DNA of 64,000 nt from Roridomyces roridus (taxonomy: Eukaryota; Basidiomycota; Agaricomycetes; Agaricales; Mycenaceae). Both the position numbers and the translations under genes were made by a program. The notes under the pieces are model-generated. The model ran no database searches, had not been told where the DNA came from, and was given only the letters and a program-made list of their open reading frames with translations. Location of the stretch: the NCBI GenBank assembly GCA_029378245.1, contig JARKIF010000001.1:3720001-3784000 (forward strand), read 5' to 3'. Below, in pieces: positions 40,315 to 50,832 of this stretch; the stretch's first letter is position 1, and every line of letters begins with the position of its first letter.

Positions 40315-42759
40315 ATGGAGAGGTTGCTCCTCCTGTCCGCGGCTTTGCTCGCGCTGTACAACGTCTACCGTCGCTGGACCCGCATCTCCCTCGCCGATAT
40401 CCCGGGTCCTGAGCCCAGCTCTTTCCTACTAGGTCTGTATCTCCCTTTGGCAGCTCTCCTGTCCTCACCTTTACGGAAAGGATGCTTGCCGGAGTTGTCT
40501 CAGTCCCAGGCAGCTGAAGTACGCAGCAAGCAAGCACCCGCGTCTTAGTCCGCTGAACTGAATCTGTTCATAGGCCGATTTCAAATGGCAGGCAAGGTTC
40601 GGGCATGTAATCAGATTGAAGGGCATCCTCGGGGTGAATCGTTCCTCCCTATTTCTCTTGTTTAGACTGATACCTTAACAGACAGACCGACTCCTCGTAT
40701 CCGACCCTAAAGCCCTATACCACATGTCCAACTCTGGGTACCATATCCGCAAATCCGACTTTAGATCGGAACTTATCAACATCCTGACGGGTCCGGGGCT
40801 CGCGTGGTCGAACAGTGCGTCGTCACCTTCCTCCTGTACATCGTGCTGAGTTGGTTGCAAAAAAGACGAGGTTCATAGGAGACAACGACGCGTCAATTCG
40901 CCTGCGTTTGGGACGCAAGAGGCTCGGTCGTATATTCCAATCTTCACGGCGTACGCCCACAAGGTCAGTCATCGGCGTTTCTGATGTTTTTCGCTCATGA
41001 ATCAATCCGGACAGCTAACGTCGCAGTGGAAAGATCTTGTGGGCGCGGATGGTACCGCGCTGGTCGACACGCCCAGTTATTTCTCGCGGTATGCGCTTGA
41101 TACGATTGGTGCGGGTGAGTGCGGTGTGTTACCCGGGCAGGACAACAACAACTGAACATCAAACCTGCAGTTGCGTTTGACTATCAATTCGGCACAACAG
41201 ATAATCAAGAAGACCCCCTCGCCGAGGCGCTTTCCAGTGTCGTGTGCGTCGCATTGCCCTTCAAAAATCAATTCATTCATCCATTCACTCACTCCCACCC
41301 AGCCCAATGTTTGCTATCCCAAGCAAAGCAGGCATCTTCGTCATGGGTCTACTCGAATTCATGCCAATCGGAATCCTCAAATTCCTCATCAAAAACGCGC
41401 CATTTCCCGTGCTCAAGCATAGTCGGCACGTCACGAGCATCGCGGTGGGGATCGCGAAACAGCTTGTGGGTGAGAAATCCAAGGCTCTGGTGGCGGGAAA
41501 GGGGAAGAAGGATGTTCTGAGTTTGCTTGGTGAATCTTTTCTTTGTGCACGCGGCATAGAAGAAGAATTGAAGCGGGAGCAGTCAAGGCGAATGCATCGG
41601 AGAATCCGAGGACGTGTTTGAGCGAGGAGGAGATGTATGCGCAGATGCAGTATGTTTTCAATTTTCTTTTGAACACACGGCTTGATTTCACGCAGGACGA
41701 TCATGCAAGCTGGACACGTATGCTACCCAAATTTCGTTGATTCGGTGATTTGAAGATACACAGGAAACTGTTGCGGCCACCATGTCCTGGACTCTTCTCG
41801 AGCTCGCGCGACATCCCGAGATGCAAACCCGACTGCGGGCAGAGATCAAGGACACCTATGATGCACTTCGGGCGCGTGGACAGACGGAGCTTACAGCGGC
41901 GGACTTTGAAGAGATGAAGTATACTGTAGCGGTTATGAAGGTCCGTTTTTCACGTTTTCAGAACGAGTTGAGTTGACGGAAGTTTGAATAGGAAGTGTTG
42001 AGATATCATTCGGTCGCGTGCGTATTTTATTTCTATTTTAACTTTGGCCTCCTTGTGCAAGTTCAACCCCGATTCCAGGACCTACAGCGTACGCGAAGCT
42101 GCACGCGACGAGGTTCTCCCTCTATCCAAACCCATCCTCACAAAATCAGGCAAGACGATTACGGAGCTTCCGATTGCCAAAAATACGGTTATGATTATTT
42201 CGAATTCTGGGTACAACAGGTGTGCCTTCCATTACTTTTCTTTTTGCGTTTCGTTGAACTTCATTTTCTTTCAAAGGAACTCGGATGTATTCGGACAAGA
42301 CGTGCATGTGTTCAACCCAGATCGGTTTTTAGATGATACGGTTGATTTGACGACGAGGCTTGGGGTTTATGGGAATCTGTAGGACGGTTCAAGTTGACCG
42401 TTGGTGGCATTCGACTCATACTCTTCTGCAGGATGTCCTTTGGAAGTGGACATAGGGGTTGTATCGGTGCGTAAAACGCGCTTTCAAGTCGAAGGGTTCA
42501 TTGATTCTTTTTGCAGGCTGGAGATTCGCGTACGCTCCCACCCTCCCTGCACTCTCCTTCTCACCAAATTGTCATTGACAGCATATACGAATACCAATCC
42601 TTCCTCATCGAGCTCCTCAAGAACTTTGAATTCTCAATCGACCCCGCCGTGTCCGACAAGATCCTGCGCCAGCCAGGGATCGTCATGTTGCCTGCGATTG
42701 AGGGCGAGGTGGACAAGGGCCCACGGCTGCCCATTCGGATCAAGGCGGTTGATTTTTGA
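40315..42759 (+). CDS. Cytochrome P450, 17 exons, complete
   Basis: Membrane-anchored haem monooxygenase. Seventeen short exons from the ATG at 40315 join in one frame to 531 aa: 40315-40432, 40481-40518, 40574-40633, 40682-40814, 40866-40963, 41027-41114, 41171-41243, 41303-41529, 41583-41649, 41696-41717, 41764-41940, 41992-42017, 42079-42219, 42277-42378, 42432-42466, 42517-42529 and 42582-42759. Order of landmarks: N-terminal anchor MERLLLLSAALLALYNVY, IPGPEP, C-helix HRRQRRVNSPAFG, I-helix AGHETVAATMSW, K-helix EVLR (ExxR), FNPDRF and the haem loop FGSGHRGCIG, which has the cysteine ligand. All key residues are present. Style resembles mushroom families such as CYP5150, but I do not assign a family. 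Two exons are only 22 and 13 nt. Convergent with the Set9 gene, 79 bp apart. Confidence 0.93.
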
Positions 42760-42838
42760 TTCCGGCGTGGAGAGGAAAGCGTATTAGATTTCTATGTAGC
42801 CTCAACGTTCTCGTCTGGTTTCAAGTGTTTCAAGTGAA

Positions 42839-44690
42839 CTAAGTAGAACCCCATACAGCCCCGAGTCGAGGTACAACAACTTCAACTTTTCGTCTCTTCA
42901 AGGACGGAGGCAGTTTCGAACTCCTTGCCCATGGCCATACCTCACCGACTCGAGGTAGAACAACTTCCACCTTTCGCGTCTTCAAGGGTGGAGGCGTTGG
43001 TAGCTCTCTGACACTCCGTTTCGAATTTGGCTTTGGCCAGACGTCACCGATTCGAGGTAAAACCACTTCGACTTTTCGTCGCTTCAACGGCGGTAGCCCC
43101 CTTGTATCTCCCTGTTTCGAATCCCCTTTGCGCTTCGATCTGTCGGGTGTCAATTCCCTTACGATTAGGCGTCGAAAAGGCCACGGATGGCCGTATATCG
43201 CTAAATGGCGCGCGCATCTAAAGATTTCAGAGAGTTGAGCATGAATATTGTCATATTTTGTGTCGAAGCACAGGCACCGCACCTTGGACAACCCAACTCC
43301 TCCTCCGAACATGTGGAACAAACAGTAACTGCGCGCCTTCCCGAATCGATGGCTGCACCACCAGTTCCAACTTGTGCAGCCGTCGCAACCAAGCTTTCTC
43401 TCGGCCTAAGCACCATCCTCCCGCGTTCAGAGTCTAAATCCAGGGTCAGACAAGCAGCTGGACATCCGGGTATCCTACAGCTGGGTAAGTTTTCAGCCGC
43501 CACGAAGACCACTTTCATCTCGTCATCTGCATCCTCGGCAGTAGCTGCATCCACATACCCTCTCCGACCTTCCTTCTCGCATGTTTCGCACAAACAATTT
43601 CGATTGTCGACGCCGACTGTCAACCCATGGTTGGTGGGGATTTCGTTTTAAGAAGTGGAACGTTGAAGTTGCACTCGGAACTCACAGTATCCGGCCCCGT
43701 AATTAACAGTGATTTCCTCCCCCGGAACGATAGGTCTGAGGACGCGTACGCCGATGTATTTGCCTTGACCCCAGAATAGTTCGCAGTTGTTGCTACAATC
43801 GTGCTGTGAATAGATAGGTGGGTTAGCGGATAGAAATGACTGCGAGGAAAAAGTAAGTACATTGACGAATCTCGCAGGCCCGAGGAATAAGTGTTCCTTC
43901 CCCGTCTTGCTCGAACGTATAACACTGCTAAAATCTCTGAGGGATTCAGTCCGCTTGAAATCTACCTCGTCCGCCGAGTCGGGTGTGAGCTCCGCGACGG
44001 AGCCTTTCAATTCCGGGATGGTGTAACCTGGGAGGAGAGTGCACGTTGCGAGGACACGGATTTCTGATCTGCTTTTGCTTTTTAAATCATTGTTGGGGTT
44101 GGTGTAGCGGGAGGTGGGAGCGAGTTCGATACTGCCCCGGGAGTCGTAGAGGCCAAAGTAACGGGATGCATGGCTGAGAGGCAAATTTAAATACATCCAA
44201 AATCATTCCACCGGAAACTTGGAAGGAATATTCACGTTGCAAAGGCGTCGATTTGATTTTGTTTGCATGCTTTGAGGTAGGTACGCACGGAAGGTAGTCT
44301 GGTACAGAACTCGGTTGTGATTCTCCCCACGATGAACGTTAGGACGCGCACGCTAGAAGCTCGTCAATGGCGTGGCGTATGGATATTCGTCGCTGTCCGT
44401 CGGCCTGAACCAGCTGCACAGCGTTTGAGATAGAATTGTGGTGAGGATGACCCACGTGGCTAAGGACTTACACGTCGGACGATGCGGAGGAGCGTCCCAG
44501 CGTCCGGAGCTTGGGGGTACCTGCGAGACGGATGCATCTTGTGAACGACGAGTCCTGCTCCGAGTTTTTCGACCAGCAAGTGGCTGAGTAGGTCGTCGTC
44601 CCGAGAAAGGTCCCGTATTTTCATTGAGTTGGTGGTTGGACTCCAGAAGATGGGATGGGAGGTCATGGTAGGAGGCAAGTTGGAACGCAT
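42839..44690 (-). CDS. set9: Histone H4-K20 methyltransferase, Set9/SUV4-20 type
   Basis: Nuclear SET-domain enzyme expected to methylate lysine 20 of histone H4. Seven exons (44690-44472, 44413-44352, 44298-44236, 44173-43861, 43803-43686, 43616-43283, 43217-42839) give 495 aa. The Set9-specific N-terminus is LSRDDDLLSHLLVEKLG, then HAIDELLALPSVRTYL. SET core: HASRYFGLYDSRGSIEL, GPARFVNHDCSNN (NHxC motif) and GEEITVNYGAGYFG. Post-SET zinc cluster: NRNCLCETCEKEGRRGY. Later CPRCARHLAIYGHPWPFR is another conserved Set9 block, recovered only with the 43282-43218 intron. The tail has three repeats around LKRRKVEVVLPR. Catalytic residues are all visible. The exact ATG among 44690, 44666 and 44624 is uncertain. 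Confidence 0.9.
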
Positions 44691-45924
44691 CAGTTGATGG
44701 ATTGGTCAGCTAAACGCCCCTTTGTCTTGACCTCAACTTGACACCGACGATCGCTCACTGCAGACGACAGCCAGTCTCACACCATTCTGGGCTTGCTCAC
44801 TGGAGCTTCTCGGATTGAGGAAAAGACCTGTGGAGAATCCTGAATCATTCCTATCATCGTGGAAAATTCGGAGAATCAGTGCCGCCGACAAGAGCAGACC
44901 ACAGCACTTGGACGTCCCGGAAGGAAGGAAGCAACAGTGCACGAATTTTGTCGTTGGAAGCAAACAGAGTCTGGCAAATTGGTTCCAGCACCCGGCCGGA
45001 CCTTGCCAGAGTCGCAAGTCAAGTCAAGTAAGTTTCCTGAGTTCTCACAAAGATTGGTTCACCTTTTTTTTTTTTCGACTTCAAGGACGCTCGAACCTGG
45101 GACTTCGATGTACAGAGCAATTACTAGTACAGAGGCCACAGAGGTCAAATCGCTGATCGCATAGCGATCAACGGCCGCCGAAGAACCTCCGGCGCTTGCG
45201 CATTCGCAGAACCGCCGGCACCGCTTGCCGACCCTGAGCATCGCGCGTGGGCGACGACTCGTAACAGCTCGTAACGCGTTTGCAACAGTCCTGACAACAA
45301 CGTCGGTATCAAAGGTACGCTACTGAAAAGTATCGCGTTTTTCTGAATGCTGACTGGATTCTATCGCGCTGCCTTTCAGTCGACGGTCGGGCTTGCCGTC
45401 CAAACTCCTCCAAACTTCAAGTTTCCCAGAAGTGATGATGCGGAATTATGCGCCAATCATGGCCAGCCTTCTTGATACGCGATGGCTCTCCAAGAACTTC
45501 TTCCAATCACGATTAAAGAAGTGGGCTCTATTTGCAAATGCGAGGAAACACACCTGGAAGGGTATCTCTCACTCAGACTTGAATGACTGGCTCGCAGCGA
45601 CCAAGCTCATCCTAATCTCCGCCGATGGCCTCCCACCATGTACTCAAGTCTAACGACATTCCGAATCCGCCGTTTCGATTGAACTAGAAGCCGGTTGCGT
45701 TGCGAGGCTGATAAGCATTCTCAGAAGCCCGGGCCCATACCCTTTTGGTTACTGTCTCGAAACACAGATGTAGAGTTGTTGCGTGCGCTCGCGGCTCGAC
45801 CACGGTATTAGTATAAATCCCTACGCCCAGCAACGGGACCCGCCCCTCTCCTGATTCCCCGGCACTCCTCCCACTCTGTCTGTCTCCCTGCAGCAAGTAG
45901 CGCTGATCACCGGTGCGGGCCACG
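44691..45924. other. Intergenic with an A/T-tailed, tRNA-like fragment
   Basis: Between the divergent Set9 and 7TM-1 genes. A run of T at about 45065-45075 precedes a stretch whose reverse complement contains GGTTCGAGC, similar to a polymerase III B-box; the stems do not pair, so no tRNA is called. No protein gene was recognised. Confidence 0.4.
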
Positions 45925-47181
45925 ATGGTTAGTGAAACAACGACGCTGGAGAGTAAGTACTCGGCATCCCTTAAACACCCCCAAATCAACAAACTGAATA
46001 CGACCAGTCCTGCTGTGTACACTTATACCATTCGCCTGCCTGGTCACGTATTTCCGGCTCTACATACGATGGACAAGGAGTAAGCTTTGGTGGGATGACC
46101 TCTGGGCGTTTGTTAGCACGCTCTTTTCCATCACCGTGGTTGTTGGGCTCATGTTGCATGTCACGGATCAAGGTGTGTTCTGCCACTGAAGTATACTAAC
46201 TCTTCTAATCTAATCCAGTCCACCCTCGATTGCGGCAAAAATCCAAAATCGCTATCTACTACATGTATGAACTTCTCATTTTGGCTCGAATTCCAGTGCT
46301 GAATGTTGTTCAGAACCTCGCAATCCTTCGTCGCGGCCATCTGGACATCCCGAATCTCCCTCCTCCACACCGTCATCCGCATGGCTGTTGGCAGACTGAG
46401 GAAAATTCTTTGGTTTGTCGCCGTTGGGTTTGGCATCACCTGGGCCGTCCTCTTCGCCCAGACGTTTTGGGTATGTGAAGCCGAACCGGGATGGAAACAG
46501 TCGAAAGGCGGGCAGTGTGCGTTAGGGGAAAGTGTGGCTATCACTCAGGTTATCAGTGCGTCTTTGAATTTCTCTTCATCGTCCTTGCGAGCTCAATACA
46601 CGACTCAACTCACTCTAGCGGACGTCATCTCCGACGCGATCCTCATCGTCGCGCCGCTCAAACTCATCTATCGCGTTCGGCTCGAGCGTTCGCTGAAACT
46701 GCGCCTCATGGCAGTATTCGCCACCACCGCCATCACCACAGCCGTGTCCATTTACCACGCGTACATTGTATTCCGATTCGGCGGCTTCAAAGAGGTCATG
46801 GCAGCTACGATTCAAATCGCCATCAGCCTCGTCGTGGCGAACCTCGCTGTGGTCGTCGCTTATGCGTTCCGACTCCATGCCCAGGGATCGGATGGCAAGT
46901 GGGATGATGAAGCGACAGAGCCGACGTCGGATGTCGAGACCATCGGGGGTACGAATCGCGTCAAGAGGTCGAAATCCAGTAGGGCGTTGACGACGACGAC
47001 TTTTGGTCCTGGGAGTTTTGATGCGGCGCCTGTCAGAGTGCAGGTTGATATTTCAAAGACGCGTGGTTGGGTTGGGGATGATATCGAGTCGGATTCGCCG
47101 TGGACTGGTGGTAATGCACCAAAGAAGCAGTTTGAGTTGAGGGCTTTGCCTCCGCCGGTTTTGAAGACAGGAATGCGATAG
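45925..47181 (+). CDS. Rhodopsin-like multi-pass membrane protein (7TM-1)
   Basis: Integral membrane protein of the fungal rhodopsin-domain (PTH11-like) type; role unknown, often described as a receptor. Five exons (45925-45952, 46008-46172, 46219-46264, 46314-46555, 46619-47181) give 347 aa. Membrane helices: ILLCTLIPFACLVTYFRLYI, LWAFVSTLFSITVVVGLML, SRISLLHTVIRMA, ILWFVAVGFGITWAVLFAQ, DVISDAILIVAPLKLIYRV, LMAVFATTAITTAVSIYHA and IAISLVVANLAVVVAYAF. A conserved Cys loop (FWVCEAEPGWKQ...GQCALGESV) follows helix 4. The cytoplasmic tail of ~100 residues is Ser/Thr-rich and ends FELRALPPP. The paralogue at 53568-54897 has matching exon borders. It is head-to-tail with BBE-1. Confidence 0.88.
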
Positions 47182-48351
47182 AATTGTATATTAGACTGTA
47201 TGGAGAATGTGGTCATTACTTTCGTTTCGATTCAGCTGATCTAATCTAATCTGTGACAATGGCGGTCATGTGATTTCCCGTTCACGCGTTCACGTACGCG
47301 CTCTCGTTAGCAATTCGAATGTGGCCCACAAACGGCAGCGCCGGATGTATGAGTGTGTACACAGATTTGACGCTTTATTCAGGAACGGTTCAAGTAACCA
47401 AGTAATAATTGCATTCCACCGCCGGTTTCAGATTTTCAGGCGGCGGCGGACCTGCGGAAGTGGGCGGTCTGTGCCGCCGTTTTCGGATATTTGGTTACGA
47501 CATTTTGGCGGGGTCGGGTCACTTGAACCGTGAACGAGGAGATTCACCTAGGTAAATAATTCCGCGGAAGCAAACGCTTGGTCGGAGGTCAGCCTCCCGT
47601 ACCTACCCGCGAGTAGCACTTTCTCCGTGAGTAAGCACTTGCTCCAAAAGACACCAATTTCCGATGGGGGCATTCAATGGCGCGTATTTTTGCCCCTGTG
47701 GGTCTATAGGAGCCAGGGCTGCATTAGTTCAACTGGTTGTAAACCGGTGTGTAAAAATAGATGACAGTCGGGATGCGCTCTGATGCGCTCATATCGGCAG
47801 CCCGATCATCCGGCTACTAGAGATAAATGAAAAAAATCGGCTGTCGGGTTGGTGATCCGTTCGCTAGCGCCGAGAGGTAAGTGTATGCACCCATGGAACC
47901 TTGTGAGAGAGAGAGCTGCCTTTAATCTAAGTCTGTGCCTGAATGAAGAACATATTACTACGGAGAGGCGCGCGCCCTCCGTGATGGCGGTGTCCGATTG
48001 CGACAAACGAGGCTACAGAATATTAAAGTGTGCACATGTGACAAGCACACAGCGTGGGTGCTTGTGCACAAGGAGCAGCACAGTTCAAAGTTCTCCCGCC
48101 ATCAGTTCACAGCGGGAGCTGATGGGGAGCTGGGTCTGTCCTTCCTATTCCGGCCGTGCGGCACACCTCGGCACCCTCGCGTTGCCTCGGTAATTTCCCG
48201 AGTGCCTGGATGTCGGCGTTGATAGCATTCCATCAAGAACTATTTCCAGAGGATTTCCCCATTTCCTACCGAATATTTATGTCCGCAAGCTGCGAAGCGT
48301 CGGCCTAGGCTCCGTTCTCTCCCTCTCGTCGTCCTTTCTGTGGGTCCCCCG
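47182..48351. other. Intergenic between 7TM-1 and BBE-1
   Basis: Contains the small TIR element listed at 47386-47530 and otherwise no ORF with support. An A-box-like TTAGTTCAACTGGT occurs near 47725, without a B-box partner. Confidence 0.4.
47386..47530. mobile_element. Small MITE-like element, about 145 bp
   Basis: The ends are CGGTTCAAGTAACC and, inverted, CGGTTCAAGTGACC, thus a 14-bp TIR with one mismatch. The interior is GC-rich and partly palindromic (CGGTTT...GCCGCCG). A clear target duplication was not found. Confidence 0.5.
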
Positions 48352-50566
48352 ATGAACGCTCTCCTCGTTCTTGTATCTGCCTCGCTGGCGGCAGCCGTCG
48401 TGGCTCCTCCATACGCCGCTCTCAACTCGACTATCGGTGGTCGTCTGCAAGCCGCGACACCCTTTGCGCTCCCCTGCTTCTCGCAGTACAACAATGCTAG
48501 CGTCAAGGTGGACCCGACTGCTTGTGCACAAGTTCAGGCCGGCTACCTCAAACCTGCTATGCGGATCAACAGCTTTGGGGCGAACATGAACGTATGTGTT
48601 TCTCTCTCTCCGTTTTTTGCGTTAAGTAACATTCCTTTGAAGCCGCAATGGGAGAGCTGCCAGGCAACACACAACCAATGTCTCCTCAACTCGGCCAATC
48701 CTTCCGACCCAACGGCCATGGCGGGTGTTTCGTGCAACCAGGGACAGCTCCCGCAGTACTACGTCGGTCCCAAAGTTAAATTACTTGCATCCATTCTAAC
48801 ACCTTTTCGCAGATTAACGTGTCGACCGCGGCGGACGTGCAGGAAGCTTTTACGTTCTCTGCCTCGAGCAAGATTCCATTGTCGATCAAGAACACTGGCC
48901 ACGACTACTTTGGACGCACGCGCAGGCCGGGGTCGTTGGGTATCTGGGCAAGTCTTTCTTTCTCTTGTCCAGAGCGCGTCGAATTCTGACGCGGTTCTCC
49001 AGACGCACCACTTGGACTCCGTGAGGCATCCAAATCCCCTCTCACCCCTTTGACTCAATTATTTTAGCTGAGCTACTCGCCCAACTTCACCCCGGAATCA
49101 TGCAACGGAACCTACCGCGCCATCACCGTCGGGGCTGGCGTCACTTTCGACCAGATCTACAACTTCGCCGACGCCCACAACGTCACGTACATCGGAGGCT
49201 ACGCCGAGTCTATCGGCGCCAGTGGGGGCTGGCTTATGGTGCGTCTACCTCTGCCGCAGTCTTATATACAACTTGACTCACCTTGGCCGCGACAGGGTGG
49301 TGGTCATAGTGTCTTCTCGCCAGTGTACGGGCTCGGTGTTGATCGTGTCCTTGAATTCAAGGTCGTCACGCCCGACGGCACGTATCGCACTGCCAACGCT
49401 TGCCAGAACCCCGACCTCTTCTGGGCGTTGCGGGGTGGAGGCGGAGCCACGTTTGGCGTCGTAATCGAGTCGACCCAGCTCGTCGAACCCAACGTTGCAT
49501 TCCAAGTGTTCGTACTGCCTTTTCTTCTTCTATGTACCACGAGCCTAACGATCGCCCACAACAGCGTGAACATCCACTACAACCCCGACGCCGCGCATGC
49601 TGAGGAGTTCTGGAATATCGTCGTGAACGGGTCGCTGAGCTGGGGTCAAGCGGGCTGGGGAGGGCACATCAACACCTACGGACTCGTCTTTGTCAACCCC
49701 TTACCCACCGTCTCCCTCGCCAATGCCGAAGACTCGTTCAAGCAGATTGCGGACTTTGCGCTCGCTAATGGGGGTACAGCTAATTTCACGACGAGTCCGA
49801 GGTGGTTACCTTTCTTTGAGAGTACGGTGTTGCCCAAGGAGGCTGTACGTGCTCTTCCTTTCTCTCTCTTTATTCTGATTCTGATTCTGATTCTGTTTGA
49901 TAGCCTGTAGGCGGCCTCGTCGTCCTCGGCTCGCGGTTGATTCCCAAGGCCAACTTTGCTTCGGCAGACGGTCGCGCGCAACTTGTCCAGCTTATGCTGA
50001 ACCAAACCGCCACCATGGGCTTCCCCAACATCCCTGTTACGACGCCGGTGTTGTTTGATTATGTCGCCGGGTCGACAGCTGTTACGCCTGCGTGGAGGAC
50101 CTCGTTGTGGCATGTACGTCGTTTCCCTTTTATTTATTCTTTTTCGTTCAACTGATTATGGGTAGTTGGTTACTACGGGCTTTTTGACGTACAATAGTAC
50201 ATTGGAGGTCAATCAGGCTACGTATGGCGCCGTCCATGATATGGTCGGTATGATGCGTGCTGTAGCGCCCAATTCTGGGACGTACTTTGTGAGTGGTGAT
50301 GCTTCCTTTCTTTTCTTTCCTTGAACTGGCTGTTTAGAATGAAGGCGAGCCGTATGAAACTGATCCTCAAGAGGCGTACTGGGGTTCAGAGAACTACGCG
50401 CAACTGTTGCAGGTCAAGAACAAGTAGTGCGTCGTCGTCCATCTTTCCTTCTTGGGCAGTGCTGACCTCCACTTACAGCGACCCCAAGGGCCTACTAGAC
50501 TGCTTCAACTGCGTCGGTTCCACCGCTGCTTCGAGTTTCCCTTGTTACCCGGGTTTCACTTCTTGA
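48352..50566 (+). CDS. Secreted FAD-linked oxidoreductase, BBE family (BBE-1)
   Basis: VAO/BBE-type flavoprotein that oxidises an alcohol, sugar or similar substrate using O2; closest in style to fungal isoamyl alcohol oxidase-like proteins. Eleven exons, 561 aa: 48352-48591, 48643-48762, 48813-48947, 49003-49020, 49068-49238, 49296-49507, 49565-49844, 49904-50113, 50166-50288, 50338-50426 and 50479-50566. Signal peptide MNALLVLVSASLAAA. NTGHDYFGRT supplies the His that links FAD. GGYAESIGASGGWLMGGGHS has Ala where bicovalent BBEs have the second linking Cys. Substrate part [17 protein letters not shown]-terminal BBE motif YDPKGLLDCFNCVG. Exon 4 is an 18-nt microexon, and intron 3 starts GCAAGT. 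Convergent with paralogue BBE-2, 266 bp away. Confidence 0.9.
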
Positions 50567-50832
50567 ACTTGAAGTGACTGGACCCAACCCCCCGCAATCT
50601 GTACATATTTCATTGGATTCGGAACGCAAGTGCCATTGTAAATTCTAGTATCTACATGCTCAGCTACATACGCCTCACTCGCTCTCTTTCACACTCGGGT
50701 ACACTCACTAGGTTTACATCATTGTCGTCTAGTTTTCTGTTTAGTCGAATAATCTTATTCCTTTGATTTTACTGGGGTTACGTCTTGGTCTTGGAGGTTG
50801 TCGGCAGATACAGCATTCATAAGTACTAACAT

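Noticed and set aside
45060..45170. tRNA on the minus strand
   Set aside because: There is a B-box-like GGTTCGAGC, but T-arm and acceptor stems do not pair and no anticodon arm can be drawn.
47715..47765. tRNA-like A box TTAGTTCAACTGGT
   Set aside because: No B box or cloverleaf follows within a plausible distance.
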